Assembly (NCBI GenBank): GCA_024195265.1
Contig: JAJLRJ010000011.1
Coordinates: 3,006,866-3,070,865 of the forward strand
Direction: 5' to 3'
Length of the DNA: 64,000 bases
Source: Dendrophyllia cribrosa
Lineage: Eukaryota; Cnidaria; Anthozoa; Scleractinia; Dendrophylliidae
Shown here: one piece after another, positions 22,701-40,407 of the stretch
How positions within the stretch are numbered: the stretch's first letter is position 1
Layout of the letters: every line of letters begins with the position of its first letter
The notes under the pieces: model-generated
The model's input: the letters and a program-made list of their open reading frames with translations, nothing else
The model's database searches: none
What the model was told of the DNA's origin: nothing
Made by a program: the position numbers and the translations under genes

Positions 22701-24163
22701 CTGCTGAGTTTGTAAGTATTGGTATAACTAACCCTCCCTTGCAAACTCATTCTTTTTCATATATGTTTATAACATCCTCTTACTCCTTGGAATAACAAAG
22801 AACAAGTTTGACTAAGTTCACTTTTGGAACATGAACAACACTACAGGAAAGTATTGTTTAGTAGCTATTTAATATTTTATTTGAATGATCACACTTTAGG
22901 ATTTCATCCACAGACACAAAAGCTAGAACCACCTTGTACAACATATTAAACAGTATTGAATGAAAGTACTGCTCAGTAGCTTTCATCTGAGTAGTGAAAC
23001 TTTAGGATTTCATCCATGGACAGCTCAGCCTTTCTCCAGTAGATGTTCACTATATTTGATGCCTGGTTTATCACTTTTTTTATGGTGGAGTTTTCTATGA
23101 AAAGTTCTGTTATTCATTGTTAAAGTTATTGTTTCACTTTTTCTGTAGTGTCTAATGCACTTGGAAGATAAACTGAAAGAAATCAACCTAAAAAGCAAGG
23201 TAGGATTATATGTTTGCTTCTGGTCTCAGGGACCCATAACTTGATAAGTTAAATAACCCTAACCTTTTACCTAATTAAAAACACCAATGTGTGTGTGATC
23301 CTCGGGATATTGACCATGCTAAATTTAACAGTCATGGATAGTGGACATCCAGGATTCCCTTAGCGCAGGAAACCATGCACCAGGTGATCAAGCAAGCAGA
23401 GCACATTGACAGCGACGGTGTGTTGCTCGAGTTTAGATGGATGGATGGATGGATGGATGGATGGGTGGATGGATGGATGGATGGATGGATGGATGGATGA
23501 TTAGGCACAGAATTCATAAAGCTGACACGTTTTTACAATGAAGCTGTTCATCTAAAGTTTATCCATACTGTTTCTGTCCTTAGTGCCCCCTAGAAATACT
23601 ACAGATAGTAAGGAGTGCTCTTTCCAGACAGTAATGTTCTACAGGCTGTGTAGGAGTTGCACAACTTTGACTCTTGGTATGTAAGAGTTAACATTTTCTT
23701 GTTTTACAGGTTATATCAGAAAGGTTACGGGACCGAAGGAGGGCCTTGACTCGTGATGAACTCACAAAAATGCTCAGGTGAGTGTTCTAAACCATGGATA
23801 TTCACCCTGGAATCTCCTCTTTCTTGCCATCTTTCAGTTTCAATGAGGTCTTTGTTACATCTGCAAACCAACAAGAAACTTAACCCATATGGCAGAAACG
23901 GTTGGATTCAAATCGGGCCAGTCTCACCACTGCACCATCCATGCACACCCACCTCTCTTCATTCGTGCCACACCCACCTCTCGTCATTCATGCCACACCC
24001 ACCTCTCTTCAAACTTGAATGAAAATGCATGCAATGCTAGTTCAGGAGAAATATTAATAAGACATCATTTTTCTTATGTTTCAGTGCGGATGATAGCGAT
24101 GTACCATTGCTGCTGGCAGTAGCAAGTACTCACTCTACACACAGTGTACCTGCTGTTAAGTGA
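5563..24163 (+). CDS. FNIP: Folliculin-interacting protein (FNIP1/FNIP2 orthologue), 24 exons, complete
   Basis: FNIP binds folliculin and AMPK at the lysosome and supports the Rag GTPase/mTORC1 switch. Exons: 5563-5627, 5727-5759, 8946-9054, 9721-9828, 10607-10707, 11289-11357, 11849-11979, 12278-12370, 12681-12823, 13168-13247, 13752-13875, 13989-14045, 14547-14662, 14887-15004, 17776-17828, 18137-19249, 21027-21080, 21384-21480, 22144-22205, 22356-22403, 22612-22711, about 23150-23199, 23710-23777, 24085-24163. All junctions are GT..AG and all phases agree, giving about 1023 residues (human FNIP1 is near 1170). Family landmarks in order are [99 protein letters not shown] and the C-terminal [12 protein letters not shown]. 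Exon 16 is a long linker with 24 cysteines. The start was chosen because MLSKIFSFG resembles the family N-terminus and only its frame fits exons 2 and 3. Confidence 0.95.
7248..7284 (-). ncRNA. Degenerate hammerhead-like motif next to the Penelope fragment
   Basis: On the minus strand the order is CCGACGA (7279-7273), a short GGGC/GCTC stem, GAAA (7259-7256) and CGTC (7255-7252), with GCT/AGC flanks that could form stem I. One core position differs from the CUGANGA consensus, so activity is doubtful. The position just 3' of the GIY-YIG fragment suits a Penelope pseudo-LTR. Confidence 0.35.
7378..7918 (-). pseudogene. Penelope-like retroelement, C-terminal GIY-YIG endonuclease fragment
   Basis: The minus frame is open over about 180 codons and ends at a TAA at 7380-7378. 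It contains NVIYCITC, a CxxC pair and [19 protein letters not shown], which match the GIY-YIG nuclease that follows the reverse transcriptase in Penelope-like elements. The upstream part ([12 protein letters not shown]) matches the linker before that domain. No reverse transcriptase is present, so this is a 5'-truncated copy, as is common for these elements. It lies antisense in FNIP intron 2. Confidence 0.8.
8473..8714. repeat. 242-bp MITE in FNIP intron 2
   Basis: The left end CCCCATTCACACCAACG is repeated inverted at the right end (ending GGTGTGAATGGGG). The similarity extends about 45 bases inward through the AAACATG and TTGTTTAGTTTA blocks. There is no coding capacity. Confidence 0.7.
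9395..9690 (+). repeat. Dispersed monomer repeat, two tandem copies of about 89 bp
   Basis: Two consecutive units start at about 9438 and 9527 with CTAACTTTTGAGTCTG and contain GACCATTCAAATGAAA. Diverged copies of the same monomer occur near 13375-13570, 22840-23030, 25465-25640, 30125-30480 and 53590-53665, in both orientations. Confidence 0.7.
9845..9975 (+). mobile_element. tRNA-derived SINE (FNIP intron 4)
   Basis: An A-box-like TGGTGCAGTGGTGAGAGCA is followed about 30 bases later by a B-box-like GGGTTTCAATCC. After that comes a body with ATATGGGTTAAGTTCAG and TTGGTTATTCTC, as in a common coral SINE. The 3' limit is uncertain. It inserted just downstream of the exon 4 donor. Confidence 0.6.
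10774..10975 (+). repeat. AT-rich retroelement-like 3' end (FNIP intron 5)
   Basis: An AT-rich tract with GATTGATTGATT near its start ends in AATAAAG followed by a (TTTA)n-like tail. This looks like the 3' end of a truncated non-LTR retroelement. No reading frame remains, so the class is a guess. Confidence 0.35.
12427..12641 (+). repeat. GGAATA minisatellite (FNIP intron 8)
   Basis: About 215 bases of AGGAAT and AGGAATAGGAAT units form a mixed 6-bp/4-bp pattern. The array ends about 40 bases before the exon 9 acceptor. Confidence 0.9.
13375..13570 (-). repeat. Dispersed monomer repeat (FNIP intron 10)
   Basis: This is a diverged, reverse-orientation copy of the monomer described at 9395-9690. 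It includes the AGCTTTCATTTAAATGGCC block and a second weaker unit with TAGTAAACAGTACC. Confidence 0.5.
15038..15350. repeat. Foldback repeat (FNIP intron 14)
   Basis: The outer ends TATATGTTGCAGGTAAAA and its complement face each other. An inner pair, AACTCTAACACAAAGC and GCTTTGTGTTAGAGTT, lies near 15133 and 15230. The arms are about 110-150 bases and imperfect. There is no reading frame. It ends about 36 bases before the pogo-like element. Confidence 0.7.
15388..17133 (-). mobile_element. Pogo-like (Tc1/mariner superfamily) DNA transposon, internally deleted
   Basis: The terminal inverted repeats start CCGTATTTCTTCACC and contain ATAAGCCG. The element is flanked by TA at 15386-15387 and 17134-17135, the expected target duplication. 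Further inverted AAGCCGAG copies lie inside the right end. It carries a minus-strand transposase remnant and sits in FNIP intron 14. Confidence 0.85.
15762..16749 (-). pseudogene. Pogo-like transposase, spliced and missing the second half of the DDE domain
   Basis: Exon 1 is 16749-16482 and exon 2 is 16267-15762, joined in phase across a 214-bp intron with a GT donor and a TTTTTCGCAG acceptor. The N-terminus has a helix-turn-helix ([18 protein letters not shown]). Next come a CENP-B-type HTH region ([18 protein letters not shown]) and the first catalytic aspartate in NMDETP. After GWMDE the frame stops. The natural acidic C-terminus is found in another frame at 15775-15680 ([14 protein letters not shown]), so the segment with the other catalytic aspartates is deleted. 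The element can no longer make an active enzyme. Confidence 0.8.
17224..17327 (+). repeat. 22-bp tandem repeat, five copies
   Basis: The unit CCATGTAATCGAGTTATAAT plus AA is repeated almost perfectly from 17224. It lies in FNIP intron 14, about 90 bases beyond the pogo-like element. Confidence 0.9.
19730..20938. mobile_element. hAT-like inverted-repeat element with an internal satellite (FNIP intron 16)
   Basis: The ends CAGGGCTCGAGACTAAC and GTTAGTCTCGAGCCCTG are inverted copies. CAGGG termini suit hAT elements. Only a 5-bp flanking repeat (AGAGA) is visible, so the superfamily call is tentative. Subterminal GGCTAGTGAAAAT motifs occur at both ends. No transposase is present. Confidence 0.6.
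20290..20715 (+). repeat. 51-bp tandem repeat inside the hAT-like element
   Basis: Eight to nine units each start CGACGTTTTTCCGTACG and end TCTTATCTTCT, with point differences. The unit contains the CGTACG palindrome. Confidence 0.8.
22840..23030 (-). repeat. Dispersed monomer repeat, two units (FNIP intron 21)
   Basis: Two reverse-orientation units each carry TTTAGGATTTCATCCA and a TAGTAGCT/CAGTAGCT block. They belong to the same monomer family as 9395-9690. Confidence 0.55.
23436..23499 (+). repeat. (ATGG)n microsatellite
   Basis: About 15 ATGG units with one GTGG variant lie in FNIP intron 22. Confidence 0.95.
23940..24012 (+). repeat. 27-bp tandem repeat, about three copies
   Basis: The units contain CACACCCACCTCTC and TCATTC, and lie in FNIP intron 23. 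Confidence 0.75.
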
Positions 24164-25892
24164 TCACAGAGACAACATAACAGATCCTTGAAAGACCACC
24201 AGCTGGTGTTGGTCGTGTGATGATGAACATTGCAAAAACACCCAGCAATGTAACATGCCATGGTATACCATCGCATAACATCATGAAATTGCGTGATACG
24301 ACATGCTGTTCCATGACATATCTTGAAGTTGCATGACATGGTGTGATGCACTTGGTCTTAATTGGTGTCCCAGCGTGACATTTCTTTTATTCTAGTATTG
24401 TCTTGTGGATTTAAATGACAGCATCATCTGTGAGTCTTGGAAAACAACTGGACTGAACTGGAAAGTGTTCATCAGTAGAAAAAGAACTTGTAGAATGTCA
24501 ATTATTTGCATGACATTGTATGGCAGTAACTGAAGTTACAAAGTAACGTAAACTGTTTGCCTCAGATGAGTCAATTACATAACAGTACCCTTTCAAGTAC
24601 CTTTAGGTACTGGTCTGGGTTTATCTTCTGGCATGTAAAGTAGCTGGGTAGTTCATTTGGTGCTGTTGCTCTTCTTACGGCATGATTATTATTGGGGCTA
24701 TGTCACAACGGTTTGCCTATCTTTATTTATGTAATTTTTGAAATCTAGTATAAATAGGAATTTTTTTAGAGGGCCACCCTAATTAACCTAGATTTAGCTT
24801 GGTGTTACCCTCTCAAAAAATTATTATTATTCTACGCTCTGGTGGCTTTCATGGCGTACATGTGTATGCATAATCATCCATTCAATCTGCTGACTGACCG
24901 TGACATTTTCACGGGCAAATTTCCTGCCAGAGATATCTACTCGCTTCCGATTGGTCTAAACAATGAAATTAATTGGGTTACGTCATAGCTTGCACATGCG
25001 CCGAACAGTGAAGCCCTCCCTTTAAGAGGGGTGTAATGAGAAGTGAAGCCATTTCGGAGCAATTCCAGTGGCAGGGTGCCTCTAAAGGAATCGGATTTGA
25101 GGCATAGCACAGGCTACATGATGTACGTCATGTAAGATCCACAAAAACTTGGATGGACTAGGTAGCTGGGGCTACGATAAGATTGCAATAAGTTATTTTG
25201 GGCTCACTTGTAATATGCAGTTTGGGTGGTGTGTTCACAGAAAACAGCCTATAAAAATGCGTGCATGCTGTGTGGCAGAATTATTATAGTTTTCTAAATT
25301 TTAATCTATTCTGAAAGCTAGAAAATCTCTCTTGCTGAAAAGTACAGAAGGAATGTTTCACTCTTGCCTCCAATAGTCCTAACGAACAAATTTGGGAAAC
25401 TTTTAACTTGAGAATGGCAGCAAAACTCAGAAAATTAGCATTGAACTTAGGTATTTCATATTTTACAACATTCAAATGAAAGGTATTGGGCAGTACTTTT
25501 CTCTAGTTCTGTTAATTAATGGTCAAGCTTCCTTCATCTTGTACAGTGCAATAGCTTTCATTTGAATGACCATATCACTGAATTTCTTTTGCAGAACATA
25601 ATAAACAGTACTGCGGGACAGTACTGCTCAGTAGTTTTCGTTGCTATTATAGGACTTCAGTGACAAAAGGAGGAAAGGGTGAAACACCCCCATCCACAAT
25701 TAAGTAACTGTAAAATCAAAGCATTTATATTTAATATATTTTATATTTTGATGTAAAAATATTGTAAAAACCAACTTTCATTTTTGGTCTGAAAAGCTAT
25801 ATACGTATTACAATAAAGTACAGTGAAGACCTGTGTTTGAGGTGCATTACCAGAACCCCTGGATAGGATGCTAAGGTACCTGACTATTCGAT
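24164..25892. other. Region downstream of FNIP, no gene recognised
   Basis: I see no exon with splice support. It holds CATGACAT-like simple sequence near 24230-24350, an ATT microsatellite at about 24820, and monomer-family copies at 25465-25640. The 3' UTR of FNIP must begin here. No convincing poly(A) signal was spotted close to the stop codon. Confidence 0.5.
25465..25640. repeat. Dispersed monomer repeat
   Basis: It contains ATTCAAATGAAAGG and CAATAGCTTTCATTTGAATGACC in opposite orientations, and ATAATAAACAGTAC. It is the same family as 9395-9690. Confidence 0.5.
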
Positions 25893-27008
25893 AATGCGCA
25901 TTTATAAAGTGCGCATTTATATGGTGCATATTTATTCAGTGCGTATTTGTACAGTGCGTATTTATTCAGTGCGTATTTATATGGCGTTTTTATGCAGTGC
26001 GTATTCAGTACGTTTTTATACAGTGCGTATTTGTACAGTGCGTATTTATTCAGTGCGTATTTATACGGCGTATTTATTCAGTGCGTATTTATACAGTGCG
26101 TATTTATTCAGTGCGTATTTATTCAGTGCGTATTTGTACAGTGCGTATTTATTCAGTGCGTATTTATACGGCGTATTTATTCAGTGCGTATTTATTCAGT
26201 GCGTATTTATACAGTGCGTATTTATTCAGTGCGTATTTATGCAGTGCATATTTATACAGTGCCTATTTATACAGTGCTTATTTATTCAGTGCGTATTTAT
26301 TCAGTGCGTATTTATTCAGTGTGTATTTAGTGCATATTTATTCAGTGCGTATTTATTCAGTGCGTATTTATACAGTGCGTATTTATTCAGTGCGTATTTA
26401 TTCAGTGCGTATTTATTCAGTGCGTTTTTATTCAGTGCGTATTTATTCAGTGCATATTTATTCAGTGCGTATTTATACAGTGCGTTTTTATTCAGTGCGT
26501 ATTTATTCAGTGCGTATTTATTCAGTGCGTTTTTATACAGTGCGTATTTATTCAGTGCGTATTTATTCAGTGCGTATTTATTCAGTGCGTATTTATTCAG
26601 TGCGTCTTTATTCAGTGCGTCTTTATTTAGTGCGTATTTATTCAGTGCGTATTTATTCAGTGCGTATTTATTCAGTGCGTATTTATTCAGTGCGTATTTA
26701 TTCAGTGCGTTTTTATGCAGTGCGTTTTTATGCAGTGCGTTTTTATTCAGTGCGTATTTATTCAGTGCGTTTTTATTCAGTGCGTTTTTATTCAGTGCGT
26801 ATTTATTCAGTGCGTATTTATTCAGTGCGTATTTATTCAGTGCGTATTTATTCAGTGCGTATTTATTCAGTGCGTATTTATTCAGTGCGTATTTATTCAG
26901 TGCGTATTTATTCAGTGCGTATTTATTCAGTGCGTATTTATGCAGTGCGTATTTATGCAGTGCGTTTTTATGCAGTGCGTTTTTATGCAGTGCGTATATA
27001 TACAGTGC
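25893..27008 (+). repeat. 15-bp satellite, about 74 units
   Basis: The unit is GTGCGTATTTATTCA. Variants affect mainly the TATTTAT and ATTCA parts (TACA, TGCA, TTTTTAT). The first units are more diverged (TGCGCATTTATAAA). Because the unit is 15 bp, long stop-free frames arise in several registers; they are not genes. Confidence 0.95.
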
Positions 27009-27168
27009 TAATTATGCTTGACGTGGCTTTTCAAGCTTTACCCGTCTGTTTCTAACACGTGGCTTTCACCATTACCCGTTTTCACTCCCCGGATGTATGA
27101 AGCAAATAGGATTCAGAAAGCGACGAATCGGTTGCACTGTTTAACTTTCTGTTTTACCGCTAAATTAA

Positions 27169-29008
27169 AGTGCCTATGAAATGAAATTTATTTTTTGATG
27201 TATCGAAAGTTTCACCTTTTTATGGTCTCAAAGTTAGGTTGTTGGCGCTAAAAAGTGGCTCCAATTTGTGCGCGGCCAAAACCAGTGTCATATTACACTG
27301 TGACGTAAATAGTTGTACAAACTGCTGCGGGAATAAAGAGAACAAGAGAGCTGACAAGAGACGTCGCTAGAGGTGGACCAATATTATGTGGCGAGCGGCC
27401 TCAAACATACGAGATATTAGAATTCTTCGATAACAGAGGGTGTAACAAAGCTTTATTTTGCTCCAGAGGAAAATAGGCCGGCGAAATACACGAAATTTGT
27501 TCGTCGACATCGGAAAGGGTACGTCAAGCGATGTTGTTTTCAATGAAGGCGCTTATTGTTAAGATTAATATTATTTTGCAAAAGAAAATAACATTCCGGC
27601 CGGTGAGGCCGTTTAATCAAGCATAATTTTTCCAATCCATATCCTATTTGGAAGTTCCTTCAAGCCTCGGCTCGACTGGAGAGCCGTCGAAGTCAGTGAG
27701 GCCTACAAAAATATACTGACTCGATCGGCACTGACTGGCGAGTAATATAAATGTTTATACGGTATTCCGAATTATAAAATTCAAAGTGCAGCGACGCAAG
27801 TGTTCACTGGAAGGCGTCTATTCTACGGAACATCTATAAAAAATCTACACGTACAAATGCGTAAGACTATTCGAAACAAAATACATCGCTGAATCATTGC
27901 GTGTTCGATCAGATCAATTTTTATACAATGAAATATAAATCAGACATAAATGTAAACACGATACTTTGAACTCACTTACAAGCCGCCAAGTGGTTAAAAT
28001 TTCCAGAAACGATCAATCGCTGGCAAGACACTGAACTAAGAAGCATAATTATTACGTATATACTTGAGTTCAAACATTTTGAATAAATAAATAAAAAAAT
28101 ACGCTATCAAGGCACCTTTCCGCTAAAAATACACCATTCACATTCAATTCAGCAAGCCGCCTGAAAAACACCACCTCGGATATGCATAACATATCGGTAT
28201 AATTTAGAAACTTTCAACTAGCAAGCCGCCAAGACATATCCTTCGCATTGAAAAAAGAACTTTAAGTAGACGAGCGAATTGTCAAGCCGATAAAATAAGT
28301 TCATAACCTCCACGCGCGATCAATGAACTTCAGAGAAGACCGGCCGAGTCGCTAATGCGCTAATATCATGATTGTTTGTACTACAAATATATCGTTCGCG
28401 TTCGATAAACGCTAGTCAACGAGCCACTAAAAAGAAATAACAAAAACGCCTCTGCGTTCAATAAGCTTACAACTCAACTGGCGAACCACTGAGACGCTGT
28501 GCTACTGAAATGTATACCTTTCACGTTCAATAATCTAAATGATCAAAGTCCGTCTTCTTCATGTTCACTTCCTTCGCTCAAGCGGCACAGTTGGTTCGTC
28601 TCGCTACGGCAAAACTACAGTGGACACGATCATTTCAGTTGATCAAGAGTGATCCGAAACTGATCCTTTTCACCTTCAGAGGACTGTAAAGAAACAAATT
28701 AAGCGCTGTCTGACATTTGTACAGCCAAAAACGTTGGCAAAATGACCATCACGCTAAAGGATTCCAAGGGAATTATAGCGTAAACAAACCAATGTGTCAT
28801 ACTATTTACGTAATTTACGTCATCACGCACGCCCACTCGCCCCCAGGCTCTCCAAAAATTGGAGCCACTTTTCAACCGAAGTGACGCATCTTCGAAGGGC
28901 TAAAAAACCGATTTTCTTTCTTTTCCTCGGGAAATGATTATTGTTTTCGTTCTTTGGACATAATAAACTAATGAAAAACGAAGAAAAAAAATTCATTTCA
29001 TAGGCACT
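27169..29008. mobile_element. TTAA-flanked, non-autonomous piggyBac-like element, 1.84 kb
   Basis: The termini AGTGCCTATGAAATGAA and its reverse complement are exactly flanked by TTAA at 27165-27168 and 29009-29012. A subterminal inverted pair, AAAAGTGGCTCCAATTT and its complement, lies near 27250 and 28855. TTAA duplication is the hallmark of piggyBac-type transposition. There is no transposase frame. The middle (about 27960-28530) holds degenerate repeats of 80-100 bp with AGCCGCC and GTTCAATAA. Confidence 0.75.
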
Positions 29009-29861
29009 TTAAACCATTCTTTGACAAGTCTGACAGGTGTCATCATTGTTCCTCATTTTGCCGTTTTAATGACTAATGACGCGAGAAAAAGAAAGAAATT
29101 ACCATATTTATTCCACCTTTGAACTGCCAAAATAGCATAAACTGAAAATAGTAATATCCGGGAGTAATATATAGGTTAGCAAGAACATACTGATGTCGTC
29201 GAAGCAATTTTAATCCGTTCGATTTTAAAATCGATGTCAATTTTTTAAAAAAATCTTTTAATGTTCTTGAAGGGCGGCGATGTTTCTTATTGTTTCAAGG
29301 CACGTTTTTCACGCCGTTATGTTGTCCGCGAAATTAAAGCCGCAAATAGCTTTCACCTTGGCGCGCATGCTCAGATACTTACCGCTAGAAAGGCAGGTGA
29401 TCATCTCCCCAAATCAAAATAATTTTCGTCTTTTTTTAGATTATCAAAATAATCTCTTGTTATTCTAACCTATTGCAATCAATAGATGCACATAAAATGC
29501 GCATAAATCTGTGTAGCGCGTTATCGTGAATGTAGTCGTGAATCGTTCAAATTCACTGATGAAGAGGCAGCAGCCTCGAAACGTCTGAGAAACTAAATTT
29601 TAGCGCTATAATTTAAAAAAATTTAGGTCTAGCCTATTGCATGTCATCAGCCCATTCTCGTAAATCACGCCTTATTGAATACTATCAAAATACACGCCAG
29701 CAGAACAATTCCGTTATGAAATATTGACAAGGAACTCCCAGCGCGAACAGCTGCTAAAACGTTGCTAAAAGCTGTATTCCTTCGAACATAAATCGCTTCG
29801 TACCTTAGCACACTCCCTACCTCCGTTGAATTTAAAATCTCGTCAACTGCAGGATTTACAA
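29009..29861. other. Spacer upstream of the PAN/EGF/fibrinogen-like gene
   Basis: No gene was recognised. It contains one hammerhead-like motif (29552-29589), listed separately, and the presumed promoter of the downstream gene; no clear TATA box was assigned. Confidence 0.5.
29552..29589 (+). ncRNA. Hammerhead-ribozyme-like motif
   Basis: The order is TTCA, CTGATGA, then a GAGGC/GCCTC stem with a short loop, GAAA, CGTC and TGAG. This fits a minimal type I hammerhead with the CUGANGA and GAAA core, a GUC cleavage triplet, an almost absent stem III and a short stem I. Such motifs are known from Penelope-like pseudo-LTRs. No Penelope coding sequence is next to it. Confidence 0.45.
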
Positions 29862-38652
<8,791 letters not shown>

Positions 38653-39854
38653 TGCATCCTATCCCTCGAAAGTCCCGATAACTTCAATCAGTCTTACAAT
38701 ACAGTTCAATTACACAGGCATTCAGGAAGGAAAAATGAAAATTGAATTTTAAAACTAGACCTCATTTCTCGAAACGGGAGGTTCCGAAACCCCTGCAACC
38801 CTGCCCTGAGTACCCCCTGAGAAGTGGCAATCAGTGCTATTAAAGCACAGGCTTGCCAGGCTGTTCGAGTAGTGAAAATAGAACTCAAATTTGCAACGGA
38901 CCGCAAACGATAATGCTGTAAACAACACGTAGGATCTACGAAAGACCTAATCAGCCAAAAATGAACAAACATAACCGACAAACTTTGATGTGGCACGCGT
39001 GATGCGGGTGACAAGTTGGTTCCAAGATACGGAACTTGATATTGTGTACGGGTCATTGCAATGCAATGTAGTCGTTCTTAGTTTGCTACAAGCTACACCA
39101 CGCTGACGAGCCCCAACAGGGCGAAACAGCTGGCCGCGGTTGTTACCCTGCTTTATCGGTTTCTGTCGTATTGGTGTCCCGCAAAATCTACTTTTTCACG
39201 TAGTCAGATCAGCCTTGCAGTTTGTCGGTTATGTTCGAGTAGTGGCCTGTACATTTAAATATGCCCATACGTTTAGAAAGGTTTTTAAGGCTGGATAACA
39301 GTGATATACCATATTTACTCTATTTAAGATTGGTTTAATTTCATTGAATTATTTAGTTAACAAATCAAGCAAGCCAAATATGTTTTCACTTAACATGCAG
39401 ATCAATGAATGAGCTCTGAGCAGCCAGAAACCTCTTCACTTTCGAAGATCAACGACTCACGGCTGTGGCTGTCCAGACTACAAACACTAACCGAATCCGC
39501 TTTAGGATAAGAGCGGCCTTTTCTTTTAGTCCCAGGTCCGACTTTCTAAAGTCTTGGGCTGACAAAGGGGTACTTTGCTCCTGTAGTAACGATGTTTTAC
39601 AAATCAAACTAGAAACTTTAGAATTCCCAGAGTGCGGGAAGGGCTCGGCCGTGGCATTTGAGGTCCCGGCGCCCTCCCCGCCCCCGGGTAACACCCCTTG
39701 TCATTAATAGCTAAATATCTACCACTCGTACAACTATATCCATAGCCTACACCTACGCCTGTTCCTGGGGACTTCAATTCAGCGCTCGCGGGACTCCGCA
39801 TGGCGGCCTGGACACTAGTCAACGGGACCTGTAATCACATTTCTGATTTTTTAA
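38653..39854. other. Downstream of the PAN/EGF gene: Penelope-type debris, no gene
   Basis: It contains segments also found in intron 3 of the gene (CGCAAACGATAATGCTG, ACGTAGGATCT, GTGATGCGGGTGACAAG), partly matching 35650-35880 and 36140-36230. A hammerhead-like motif lies at 39097-39140. From 39400 to 39850 I see nothing I can name. Confidence 0.5.
39097..39140 (+). ncRNA. Hammerhead-like motif with a probably inactivated cleavage site
   Basis: ACCACG (stem I), CTGACGA, GCCC-loop-GGGC (stem II), GAAA, then CAGCTGGC and CGCGGT (stem I). The core is consensus, but the base expected to be U in the cleavage triplet is G (GGC). It is a homologue of the motif at 35814-35858. Confidence 0.4.
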
Positions 39855-40407
39855 AGTGCTACTGCGATCAAATTTTTGATTTTCATATTTTTACATCTTC
39901 GTGTACAATTAGACTTTCTTACTTATCTTGCCAAATTTCAATCCATTACGAACATCAGAAGTCATTTTATTTAAACATTTATGTCCGAGAATTTACGGCC
40001 GCCATTAATCAACCTTGTTCCAAGGCCTGGTTGCGAATAGGATAAAGTGACGTCAAAGGCTCAAACATACCTCACGGGTTGAAATTATAATAACAATGAG
40101 CATAGAAAATTGCACGAAGAACAAGTCCAATGTTTTTGTTGCGTTTTCGCGTGATTTTCAATACTTATTGTTATTATAATTTCAACCCGTGAGGTATGTT
40201 TGAGCCTTTGACGTCACTTTATCCCTTTCGCAACCAAGCATGGAACACGGTTGATTAATGGCGGCCGTAAATTCTCGAACATAAATGTTAAAATAAAATG
40301 ACTTCTGATGTTCGTAATGGATTGAAATTTGGCAAGACGAGTAAGAAAGTATAATTGTACACGAAGATGTAAAAAAAGGAAATCAAAAATTTGATCGCAG
40401 TAGCACT
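39855..40407. mobile_element. TTAA-flanked foldback element, 553 bp
   Basis: TTAA at 39851-39854 and at 40408-40411 flank termini AGTGCTACTGCGATC and GATCGCAGTAGCACT. The arms are about 250 bases each and nearly complementary, around a short loop near 40130. The AGTGC start and the TTAA target are shared with the element at 27169-29008, which suggests one mobilising machinery. Confidence 0.8.

Noticed and set aside
25894..27055. Long Tyr/Phe/Val-rich plus-strand frames (up to 375 codons)
   Set aside because: They are produced by the 15-bp satellite: a stop-free unit of 5 codons reads open in several registers. No start context, splice sites or non-repeat sequence.
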